Shown in pieces: positions 26,173-33,916 of a stretch of 64,000 nt of DNA. Source of the DNA: CBDCWQ01 sp965223435 (lineage in GTDB: Bacteria > Myxococcota > Kuafuiibacteriia > Kuafuiibacteriales > Kuafuiibacteriaceae); the NCBI GenBank assembly GCA_965223435.1, contig CBDCWQ010000006.1, positions 152,651-216,650 of the forward strand, written 5' to 3'. The number at the start of each line of letters is the position of its first letter. The first letter of the stretch is position 1. The position numbers were made by a program, and so were the translations under genes. Under the pieces are notes generated by a model. The model was not told the DNA's origin. It did no database searches and saw nothing but the letters and a program-made list of their open reading frames with translations.

Positions 26173-26316
26173 GTTGGTCGGGGGCTTTCGTTGGTCGGGG
26201 GCTTTCGTTGGTCGGGGGCTCGGTTGGTCGGGGGCTTTCGTTGGTTTGGGGCTCTGTTGGTTTGGGGCTCGGTTGGTTTGGGGCTCGGTTGGTTTGGGGC
26301 TCGGTTGGTCGGGGGG
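26173..26316. repeat. G-rich tandem repeat, about nine 16-17 bp units
   Basis: Units start GTTGGT and alternate between GTTGGTCGGGGGCTTTC (17 bases) and GTTGGTTTGGGGCTCG (16 bases). The order is 17-17-16-17-16-16-16-16 plus a partial ninth. The pattern GGTTGGTTTGGGG could form two-tetrad G-quadruplexes on the plus strand. The 16/17 mix breaks any reading frame, so it is not a coding repeat. It sits in the 455-base gap (26062-26516) before the PP2C gene. The rest of that gap shows nothing I recognise. Confidence 0.85.
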
Positions 26317-26516
26317 CCGCTTGCTCGGTGTGCGTGAGGGGCAGTGGTCCGGGGCTGCCTCGGCGTGTTTACGCTGCATTCACAGCCTGGGCGTGCTTTG
26401 ACCTTTTTGCCCTTGTAGGGCGAGGTGGGCGGTTTCTCAGATTTGACCGGCTGCCAGGGCGCTGATAGTTTGCCAGAGCTACGTTAAAGCGGGGGGGCGA
26501 AAGGCCAAAGAGCACA

Positions 26517-27917
26517 ATGCGCGTCAATTCTTGGGCGCTCACGGACGTCGGTCGAAGCCGTAAGCATAACGAGGATGGCTGGCTGATCGATGATCAGCTG
26601 GGTTTGTATGCCGTGGCCGACGGCATGGGTGGCCACGCGGCGGGCGAGGTCGCGTCGGCGTACGGCCTGCGGTGCGTGCAGCAACAACTGGTAAAAAAGA
26701 AGGGATTGCTGAACGAGTACCGGGAGAATCCTACGCCGGAAGGCCGGGCTCAAATCCTGCGCGAGGTTGAGTTGTCCATCAATGTCGCCTCTTCAGCGAT
26801 CTATCACCTCGCCCAGCGCGACAAAAAGCGACACGGAATGGGAACGACGCTGTCGATGGTTCTGGTGGTGGGTGACAAGGCGTTTATGGCCCACGTGGGG
26901 GACTCCCGGCTGTATCTGGCTAGGGCAAACCAAATCCATCAACTGTCCGAGGATCACTCGTACCTGTGGGAGCAGATCCGAAAAGGGGCCATTACGGTCG
27001 AGGAAGCCAAACGATCACCATTTTCGAACGTCATTACCCGTGCGGTTGGCATTACGGAAACGGTGCAGGTCGATACGTTGGTTTTCGATGTGGTTCCTGG
27101 GGATACCTATCTTTGCTGCTCGGACGGACTGCATGGCTACCTCGAAGATGAGGAAGAGCTCAAAAAAATCTTGGCCAACGACGTGGGAGAGGAAGTTCCC
27201 AGGGATCTCATTGATCTGGCGAACGCACGCGGCGGTAAAGACAACATCACCTGCATTGTACTGCGGGTGCCAGGGGATGCTGCCGATCCCACGGCCGTGG
27301 ACGTTATCGATAAACTCGATATCCTTCGCAAGATTCCGCTTTTTCGCCACCTGAACTACAAAGAGTTGGTCAAGGTGTTGAATCAGACGCGGCAGCGAAG
27401 CTTTGTGCAAGGCCAGATGATCCTCGAGGAAAAGACCATGGGTGACGAGTTCTATGTCGTCCTTTCGGGTCGGGTAGAAGTGATCAAGGGCGGGCAGGCG
27501 CTCACGACCCTGGGGCCTGGCGTGCACTTTGGCGAGATGGCCCTGCTCGATCGCTCCCCTCGATCGGCGTCGGTGGCTGCGTCAGAGTCGACGAGGCTCC
27601 TTTCTCTCTCTCGACGGGCGTTTTTTCATTTGGTCAAAAGTGAACCCGTTCTGAGCACGAAGCTTTTGTGGAGTTTCGTCCAGGTGTTGTCGATGCGGTT
27701 GAGGGCCACCAATGAGGCCCTGTCCAACACGAGGAGTGACAGTGGTCAGGTTCCTTTCGCCAACATCGAAGATGTACGCGCTGCGGGCACCCTGGGGACG
27801 GGAGAGGTTTCCGCGTTGAAAGATGAGGTTGTCCCTCTTGAGCCGCTGGAGTTGCCGAAGGCAGCGAGCGACGAAATCACCCAATCGCTGGGCCAAGGGC
27901 CTAAGGGGGACACCTAG
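26517..27917 (+). CDS. PP2C-type protein phosphatase fused to a cyclic-nucleotide-binding domain
   Basis: 466 residues. The N-terminal PPM phosphatase (1-~255) has every metal-binding motif: RKHNEDGW, VADGMGGHAAGE, GTTLSMVLV, HVGDSRLYL, CSDGLHGYL and GGKDNITCIVLR. It should remove phosphate from Ser/Thr of target proteins. From about 280 to 395 is a cNMP-binding domain with the phosphate-binding cassette FGEMALLDRSPRSASV. Its Arg and Ser are present, so it should bind cAMP or cGMP and may switch the phosphatase. The final ~60 residues are unstructured. The FHA-GGDEF gene begins 12 bases later, linking phospho-protein, cAMP-type and c-di-GMP signals in one transcript. Confidence 0.93.
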   Translation: MRVNSWALTDVGRSRKHNEDGWLIDDQLGLYAVADGMGGHAAGEVASAYGLRCVQQQLVKKKGLLNEYRENPTPEGRAQILREVELSINVASSAIYHLAQRDKKRHGMGTTLSMVLVVGDKAFMAHVGDSRLYLARANQIHQLSEDHSYLWEQIRKGAITVEEAKRSPFSNVITRAVGITETVQVDTLVFDVVPGDTYLCCSDGLHGYLEDEEELKKILANDVGEEVPRDLIDLANARGGKDNITCIVLRVPGDAADPTAVDVIDKLDILRKIPLFRHLNYKELVKVLNQTRQRSFVQGQMILEEKTMGDEFYVVLSGRVEVIKGGQALTTLGPGVHFGEMALLDRSPRSASVAASESTRLLSLSRRAFFHLVKSEPVLSTKLLWSFVQVLSMRLRATNEALSNTRSDSGQVPFANIEDVRAAGTLGTGEVSALKDEVVPLEPLELPKAASDEITQSLGQGPKGDT

Positions 27918-27929
27918 CCGGTGTAGGCC

Positions 27930-28892
27930 ATGTCCGATAGAGACCCCATTAAGCCTGAGTCCGGATATTCGCCCAGGATTCATCACGACGAAGAGACGCG
28001 TGTCTCTTCGGTCTCACGTATCATCGACAAGGGCATTTCGAGCGAGTCGTGCCTGGTGACCATCTACGGTCGGGATTTGGGTAAACAGTACCCGCTTGGG
28101 GAGGCTGAAACAGTCATCGGGCGGGGCGCAGAAAACCTGATCATGATTGACATGGACAACGTGTCGCGGCGGCACGCGCGGGTACTCAATCGGAAGGATG
28201 GCTACTATCTCGAGGATTTGGATTCCACCAACGGGACCTACGTCAACGACCTTGAAGTCAAATTCGAACGACTGCGAAACGCGGATTTGATCAAGATTGG
28301 CGGCGCGATTCTGAAATTCCTGCATGGGGGAAACATCGAGGCGCTTTTCCACGAAGAGATCTACCAGATGACCATCATGGATGGGCTCACGCAGGTGCAC
28401 AACAAGCGCTACTTCATGGAGTTCTTGGACCGAGAAATGGCGCGCTGTGCACGATACGAGCGGCCTCTATCGCTGCTGCTGTTTGATCTCGATCATTTTA
28501 AGTTGGTGAATGACCAACACGGGCACCTTGCCGGTGATTTCATCCTGAAGCGCCTGGCGGAGATCGTCTCGAAGCATATCCGAAAAGAGGAAGCTTTTGC
28601 TCGCTTTGGTGGGGAAGAGTTTGCGATCATCATGCCCGAGACAACGGGAGAGCGGGCAAGCATCTTTGCAGAAAAAATTCGTCGCATGGTTGAGTCGACG
28701 TCGTTTGTCTATGAGGACCGAGAAATTGCCGTGAGTGTGTCCATTGGTGTTTGTGAAATGGGGCCCTATCGCGAACCCAAAGCGTTTCTTCAGGCGGCCG
28801 ATGAATATCTCTACCGGGCCAAAAGTGGTGGCAGAAACCGGGTAGAAGGGGACTCCGGCACCGCCCGAGCAGACTCCAAGACGACGAGCTGA
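27930..28892 (+). CDS. FHA-domain diguanylate cyclase
   Basis: 320 residues. An FHA domain (about 45-135: VIGRGAENL, SRRHARV, STNGTYV) recognises phosphothreonine. A GGDEF domain (about 150-305) has GGEEF at the active site and FDLDHFKLVNDQHGH for metal/GTP, so it should make cyclic di-GMP. The inhibitory I-site, RxxD five residues before GGEEF, reads RKEE, so product feedback may be weak. No membrane segment. It follows the PP2C-cNMP gene closely, which could reverse the phosphorylation its FHA reads. Confidence 0.93.
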   Translation: MSDRDPIKPESGYSPRIHHDEETRVSSVSRIIDKGISSESCLVTIYGRDLGKQYPLGEAETVIGRGAENLIMIDMDNVSRRHARVLNRKDGYYLEDLDSTNGTYVNDLEVKFERLRNADLIKIGGAILKFLHGGNIEALFHEEIYQMTIMDGLTQVHNKRYFMEFLDREMARCARYERPLSLLLFDLDHFKLVNDQHGHLAGDFILKRLAEIVSKHIRKEEAFARFGGEEFAIIMPETTGERASIFAEKIRRMVESTSFVYEDREIAVSVSIGVCEMGPYREPKAFLQAADEYLYRAKSGGRNRVEGDSGTARADSKTTS

Positions 28893-29012
28893 CCGAAGCT
28901 CCGCGCGTCGGCTGTGGATGGGCGCAGTTTTGGTGACGGACCATTTCGGTCTCACGGGGCCTGCCCGACAGCTCTTGCTTTTGTCCAGGGGCGGGTGATA
29001 ACCACTGCCAAG

Positions 29013-30074
29013 ATGGGCCGTTACGTTGTGGTTATGGCTGGGGGGGCGGGCACACGCTTTTGGCCCGCCAGTCGTCGCGCGCATCCCAAGCAATTCTTGA
29101 GCCTCGCCGCGGACCGTCCGCTCATCGCCCAGACCATGGCTCGGGTCGATGTCCCTTGGGCGAATCGGTTTGTGGTGACCGGCGCGGCGCACGCGGAGCA
29201 CGCCCGGCAGGCGCTTCCTGACCTGCCATCATCGAATTTGCTGGTGGAGCCAGTTGGGCGCAACACCGCACCGTGCATCGCATGGGCCACCAAAGTCATC
29301 GGCCAGCGCGACCCCGATGCGCGCATCGCGGTGCTTCCGTCCGATCACTACATCCAGGACACTCTGGATTTTCGCCGGCACCTCGATGCGGCATTTGGGC
29401 ACGCGGGGGGGCGAATTGTCCTTTTCGGGATCGTCCCGACCCGCCCCGAGACGGGTTACGGGTACATCAAGAAGGGCCCTGTTGCGGACGATGGTCCACC
29501 GCAGGACGGTGGCATGCCCATATGGTCGATCGCGCGTTTTGTTGAGAAACCCGATCGGGAAACCGCCGAGCAGTACCTGCGGGAGGGCGACTACCTTTGG
29601 AATTCGGGCATGTTTGTGTTTTCGGCGCGGACCATGCTCGAGGAGCTGGAACGGTATCTGCCAACACTGACGGAGGGGCTTGAAGCGCTTCTCAAGAAGC
29701 CTGACGCCATCGAGGCGATCTACCCCCGCCTGCCCAAGGAGAGCATCGACTACGGCGTCATGGAAAAGAGCGACCGAACGTCGGTCCTTCCGGCCTCGTT
29801 TCCGTGGTCCGACGTGGGCTCATGGGACAGCGCGATGACGCTTTACGAGGCGGACGAGCAAAAGAATGTCCTCTTGGGCGATGCGGTGGTCTCCGGCACG
29901 ACCGGGAGCATGGTCGATGCCCGGGGCAAGCGTTTGGTGGCGGTGGTGGGCCTCGACGGGGTCATGGTCGTAGACACCAAGGACGCCGTGCTGGTCGTCA
30001 AGCGCGGCCGTTCCGAGCAAGTGAAAGAGGTCGTAAGTATTTTGGCGGAGCAGGGGCGAGAGGAACTTCTATGA
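29013..30074 (+). CDS. manC: Mannose-1-phosphate guanylyltransferase
   Basis: Makes GDP-mannose from mannose-1-phosphate and GTP. 353 residues from the ATG at 29013 (MGRYVVVMAGGAGTRFWPAS). Motifs: GGAGTRFWP nucleotide loop, HPKQFL, EPVGRNTAP, VLPSDHYI, RPETGYGYI, FVEKPD and WNSGMF. It lacks the fused isomerase half of bifunctional enzymes. The stop overlaps the manB start (ATGA). Confidence 0.94.
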   Translation: MGRYVVVMAGGAGTRFWPASRRAHPKQFLSLAADRPLIAQTMARVDVPWANRFVVTGAAHAEHARQALPDLPSSNLLVEPVGRNTAPCIAWATKVIGQRDPDARIAVLPSDHYIQDTLDFRRHLDAAFGHAGGRIVLFGIVPTRPETGYGYIKKGPVADDGPPQDGGMPIWSIARFVEKPDRETAEQYLREGDYLWNSGMFVFSARTMLEELERYLPTLTEGLEALLKKPDAIEAIYPRLPKESIDYGVMEKSDRTSVLPASFPWSDVGSWDSAMTLYEADEQKNVLLGDAVVSGTTGSMVDARGKRLVAVVGLDGVMVVDTKDAVLVVKRGRSEQVKEVVSILAEQGREELL

Positions 30075-31450
30075 AAATCGATCCAACCATCTTTCGGGAG
30101 TACGACATTCGGGGACTGGTCGACGAGGACTTGACCGAGGACGGCGTCGCTTCGATCGGTCGAGCCTACGCCGCGTTTGCCCAAACTCAGGGCGCAAAAA
30201 CGGTCTCTGTCGGACGCGACTGTCGAGAACACTCACCGAGGTTGTCGAAGGCGTTGGCCTCCGGACTGACCGAAGGCGGACTGGACGTCTTGGAGCTGGG
30301 CGTCGTCACCACCCCGATGCTCTACTTTTCCCTTCACACGCTGCCCGTAGACGGGGGGATTCAAATCACGGGTTCTCACAATCCTCCTGCGTATAACGGT
30401 CTCAAGATTTCGTTGGGGAAGACGTCGCTTCACGGCCAAGACATTCAACGGCTACATCGCATCATCGAAGATGAGGCTTTTGGGGGCGGTGCGGAGCGTG
30501 GAGAGGTGCGCCAGCACAGCGTCACGGAAGCGTATGTGAATGACCTGGCGGCGCGCATCAAGCTTGGGGCGAAAAAACTCAAGGTGGTGGTGGATGCGGG
30601 CAACGGGACGGGGGGGCCTTTTGCCCTTCAGGTTCTTGATAAGCTTGGGGTGGAGGTGGTTCCGCTTTACTGTGAGATGGACGCCACCTTTCCCAACCAT
30701 CACCCGGATCCCACGGTCGCAAAGAACCTCGAGGACTTGCGGCAAACCGTGCTCCGCGAAGGGGCTGATCTGGGCCTGGCGTACGACGGTGACGCGGATC
30801 GGATTGGGGCGGTCGACGAGAAGGGGCAAATCCTATGGGGCGATCAGATGATGATCCTCTTTTCTCGGGCCGTGCTCCAAGACGAGCCGGGTGCGACCAT
30901 TGTTGGGGAAGTGAAGTGTAGCCAGACCCTGTACGACGACATCGAGAAACAGGGCGGGAAGGCGATCATGTGGCGCACCGGGCACAGCCTGATCAAGGAC
31001 AAGATGAAGCAGACCGGGGCGGCTCTTGCGGGGGAGATGAGTGGGCACATCTTTTTTCGGCACCGCTTTTTCGGGTTTGACGATGGAATCTACGCGGGAC
31101 TGCGGTTGCTTGAATTGGTGTCGCGCGCGGAACAGCCCCTGTCAGCGCTCTTGGCCGATGTCCCCCAAACCTTCAATACGCCGGAGATCCGGGTGGAATG
31201 CCCAGAGTCTCTGAAGTTTCCGCTCGTGGAGCGGTTGGTCGCCCACTTCAAACGCGAACATGAGGTCATCGATATTGATGGTGCGCGGGTCGTTTTTGAC
31301 GACGGCTGGGGATTGGTGCGGGCATCCAACACCCAGGCTCTTTTGGTGTTGCGTTTCGAAGCAAACTCCGAGGCTCGTCTTCGCGAGATCCAAACTTATG
31401 TGGAAAACGCGCTCGCCGAGGTTCGCACCGGGCTTGAAGCCGGTCCTTGA
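30071..31450 (+). CDS. manB: Phosphomannomutase/phosphoglucomutase
   Basis: Interconverts mannose-6-phosphate and mannose-1-phosphate (possibly glucose phosphates too), feeding ManC. 459 residues. FREYDIRGLVDEDL at the start, catalytic Ser in ITGSHNPPAYNGLK, metal loop DGDADRIG, and GEMSGHIFF for sugar recognition. Translationally coupled to manC. Together they supply GDP-mannose for surface polysaccharide, downstream of signalling genes that include a c-di-GMP synthase. Confidence 0.94.
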   Translation: MKIDPTIFREYDIRGLVDEDLTEDGVASIGRAYAAFAQTQGAKTVSVGRDCREHSPRLSKALASGLTEGGLDVLELGVVTTPMLYFSLHTLPVDGGIQITGSHNPPAYNGLKISLGKTSLHGQDIQRLHRIIEDEAFGGGAERGEVRQHSVTEAYVNDLAARIKLGAKKLKVVVDAGNGTGGPFALQVLDKLGVEVVPLYCEMDATFPNHHPDPTVAKNLEDLRQTVLREGADLGLAYDGDADRIGAVDEKGQILWGDQMMILFSRAVLQDEPGATIVGEVKCSQTLYDDIEKQGGKAIMWRTGHSLIKDKMKQTGAALAGEMSGHIFFRHRFFGFDDGIYAGLRLLELVSRAEQPLSALLADVPQTFNTPEIRVECPESLKFPLVERLVAHFKREHEVIDIDGARVVFDDGWGLVRASNTQALLVLRFEANSEARLREIQTYVENALAEVRTGLEAGP

Positions 31451-31801
31451 GTCGCGCCCAACCGCGCTGATCCAGCTCGTCGAAGAGCGGCGAGAGACTT
31501 GGTTCCGGGATCGCGAGGGGCGCGAGACGATATCGACCCACTGATTTCGAGTCAAGTAGGGCACCGAATCTCTTTACATGGAGGTGTGGGCGTGGTACGT
31601 TCCGCACCGCATGACGGGGATGAGACCTGCGTCACACTATTAAGCAATAGAAGTGTGGAGCGAAGTTTCGGCGAACGCGCGGAAAACCCTCAAAGGTTTT
31701 CTGCCGCTGGGTCTTGGGTCGCGTAAACATTCAGGATGTCCACAAACGGGTGGATAACGGGGCGTGAGGCGGAGCGGCTCCGGGCTGTGGAGGCTTTTGT
31801 G
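31451..31801. other. Intergenic leader between manB and carD
   Basis: 351 bases with two stem-loops: CACACT (31633-31638) with AGTGTG (31652-31657), and GAAAACC (31682-31688) with GGTTTTC (31695-31701). The second could end manB transcription or sit in the carD leader. No clear promoter boxes seen. Confidence 0.35.
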
Positions 31802-32287
31802 ATGGAACAGTTGCCATTCCAAATCGGGGACAAGGCCGTGTACCCAGCGCATGGCGTCGCCGAGGTCACGGGCATTGAGCGGCACACGGTGGGGGGCGAT
31901 CAACAGACCTTTTACATCCTCCGCATCCTCGACAATGGGGTCAAGGTCATGATTCCCACGGTGACCAACGGTCTCAGGGAAATCATGAGTCCAAACGAAG
32001 TGGACGAGGTCTTTGGCGTTCTTCGCGAGAAGGCGCTTTCGGTAGAAAGCACAACTTGGAATAGGCGCTACCGAGAGTATAAGGACAAGATTGACTCCGG
32101 GGACCCCAAGCAGATCGCTCAAGTCTTGCGCGACCTGTATCTGTTGAAAAACGACAAGGATTTGTCCTTTGGAGAGCGCAAGATGCTGGACACAGCGAAA
32201 GCCCTCCTGGTGAAGGAGCTTTCTATCGCCCGCGACAAGAGCGAGGACGAAGTTGAGGCTGAGTTCACTCAGATTTTTCACGCCTAA
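31802..32287 (+). CDS. carD: CarD-family transcription regulator
   Basis: 161 residues from the ATG at 31802 (MEQLPFQIGDKAVYPAHGVA), chosen over an upstream ATG because GGAGG lies 8-12 bases before it. The N-terminal domain (to ~60) is the RNA-polymerase-interacting CarD/TRCF fold (VYPAHGVAEVTGIE). The helical C-terminal domain contacts DNA at the -10 region and stabilises open complexes. In myxobacteria and mycobacteria the family controls rRNA and stress promoters. Confidence 0.92.
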   Translation: MEQLPFQIGDKAVYPAHGVAEVTGIERHTVGGDQQTFYILRILDNGVKVMIPTVTNGLREIMSPNEVDEVFGVLREKALSVESTTWNRRYREYKDKIDSGDPKQIAQVLRDLYLLKNDKDLSFGERKMLDTAKALLVKELSIARDKSEDEVEAEFTQIFHA

Positions 32288-32315
32288 GGTTTGTTAGACG
32301 GGAGCGAGCTCCATC

Positions 32316-33887
32316 GTGCTGCGGCTCTACAATACCCTCAAACGCGAAAAAGCGGACTTTGTTCCTATGGAACCGGGTCGAGTCGGAATGTATGTCTGCG
32401 GTATTACACCGTATGCGCCAGCCCATATCGGGCACGCGCGGGCTGCGGTCGCGTTTGACGTTGTTTACCGGTGGCTCAGGCAGAACCACGAGGTGACCTT
32501 TGTTCGCAACTACACCGATGTGGATGACAAGATCATTCGGGCCTCCCAGGCCGAGGGCGTGACCCCCAAGGCGCTTGCCGAACGGTACATTGCGGAGTTC
32601 GACGAAGATATGGGTCGGCTTGGCTGCTTGGCGCCGACGGTTGAGCCTCGGGTCACGGATCACATTCTGGAAATCGTGGAGACCATTCGGTGCCTCGAGG
32701 CGCGGGGCATCGCCTACGCCGTCGATGGGGATGTGTTTTACGAAGTGGCCCGTTTTCATGGGTATGGTCAGCTTTCCGGTCGGAGCCTCGAAGAGATGGA
32801 AGCGGGCGCCCGGGTCGAGGTGGATCGGCGCAAGCGATCGCCGCACGATTTTGCGTTGTGGAAGTCGGCGAAGCCTGGCGAGCCTTCGTGGCCATCACCC
32901 TGGGGAGAAGGGCGGCCCGGTTGGCACATCGAGTGCTCCGCGATGGCCCAAAAGTATCTCGGACATACCTTTGACATCCACGGCGGGGGAAAAGATCTCG
33001 TTTTCCCGCATCACGAAAACGAAATAGCCCAATCCTGCGGTGCGCACGAAACCGACTGCCTTGCGCACTACTGGCTTCACAACGGTTTTGTGAATCTGCT
33101 TCCCGAGGGGTGTCCCCGATGCCAAACGGTGCTCGCGGAAGGGCAAGAGGTCTCCTTGGGCATGGCGTGCCCATCTTGTGGCTACACGTACACCGAAGAC
33201 GACTTCAAGATGTCCAAGTCGCGGGGCAATTTTTACCCGCTACGGGAGATTCTCGCCCGATACCAACCTGAAGCCCTCCGGCTCTTATTTCTCACGAGCC
33301 ACTATCGGAAGCCTATTCAATTTTCTCACGCGCTGCTGCTCGATGCCGAAAGGCGCCTCGACAAGATCTACGAGACCTTGGCGCTGGCCGACCAATTCGT
33401 GAAGGATCATCCTCCGGGGGGTGAGATGTCGCTTGCGGAAGTGCTCGGAAGCGATCCCCGAACGCGGCTGTTTGACGCCATGGACGACGATCTCAATACC
33501 GCGTTGGCGCTTGGCGAGCTTGCCGAGCTGTTTCGGATGGCCAACGACCTGGTTCGTGGAGGGGAAGTGGCCAAGCTGGGACGCGCGTTCGAGGCCGATG
33601 TTGCCAGCCGGTTGTTGGCCGACATCCTCGACGTGGTGAAGGTTGGTCAAGCGGTGCTGGGCCTGTGGCAGGAGAGCCCCGCGGAGTACCTGGCACGTCG
33701 GAAGTCGGGTCAGGTCCAGGGGCTCGCGTTGACCGAAGACGCGATTGAAACCCTGGTCCAAGCTCGGGCGGAGGCGCGTAAAGCCCGTGACTTCGGCCGC
33801 GCCGATGACATTCGAAATCAGCTCAAGACCCAAGGCGTGATCCTCGAAGATAAACCCGATGGGACCTCCACGTGGAGCGTGGAGTAG
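32316..33887 (+). CDS. cysS: Cysteinyl-tRNA synthetase with an inserted zinc ribbon
   Basis: 523 residues, GTG start. Charges tRNA-Cys. Class I signatures: HIGHARAAV (37-45), KMSKS (298-302), and the zinc site YVCGITPYAPAHIGH, GWHIECSAMA, HHENEIAQS. Between HNGFVN (255-260) and KMSKS the ordinary enzyme has only a short link. Here about 37 residues are inserted, with two CxxC pairs, CPRC (266-269) and CPSC (285-288): a zinc-ribbon layout next to the mobile KMSKS loop. The C-terminal DALR-like helical domain is intact. It forms a run with uvrB and uvrC, whose genes start close behind. Confidence 0.95.
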   Translation: MLRLYNTLKREKADFVPMEPGRVGMYVCGITPYAPAHIGHARAAVAFDVVYRWLRQNHEVTFVRNYTDVDDKIIRASQAEGVTPKALAERYIAEFDEDMGRLGCLAPTVEPRVTDHILEIVETIRCLEARGIAYAVDGDVFYEVARFHGYGQLSGRSLEEMEAGARVEVDRRKRSPHDFALWKSAKPGEPSWPSPWGEGRPGWHIECSAMAQKYLGHTFDIHGGGKDLVFPHHENEIAQSCGAHETDCLAHYWLHNGFVNLLPEGCPRCQTVLAEGQEVSLGMACPSCGYTYTEDDFKMSKSRGNFYPLREILARYQPEALRLLFLTSHYRKPIQFSHALLLDAERRLDKIYETLALADQFVKDHPPGGEMSLAEVLGSDPRTRLFDAMDDDLNTALALGELAELFRMANDLVRGGEVAKLGRAFEADVASRLLADILDVVKVGQAVLGLWQESPAEYLARRKSGQVQGLALTEDAIETLVQARAEARKARDFGRADDIRNQLKTQGVILEDKPDGTSTWSVE

Positions 33888-33916
33888 GGCCTGGCAAACG
33901 CGAGAAGGGACCCGGG

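Noticed and set aside
26173..26316. CRISPR array
   Set aside because: Units are contiguous with no spacers and have variable 16/17 length; it is a simple tandem repeat.
25969..26379. Proline-rich minus-strand frame across the G-rich repeat
   Set aside because: Unit lengths of 16 and 17 bases shift the frame, and there is no start signal; the protein-like look comes from repeat composition.
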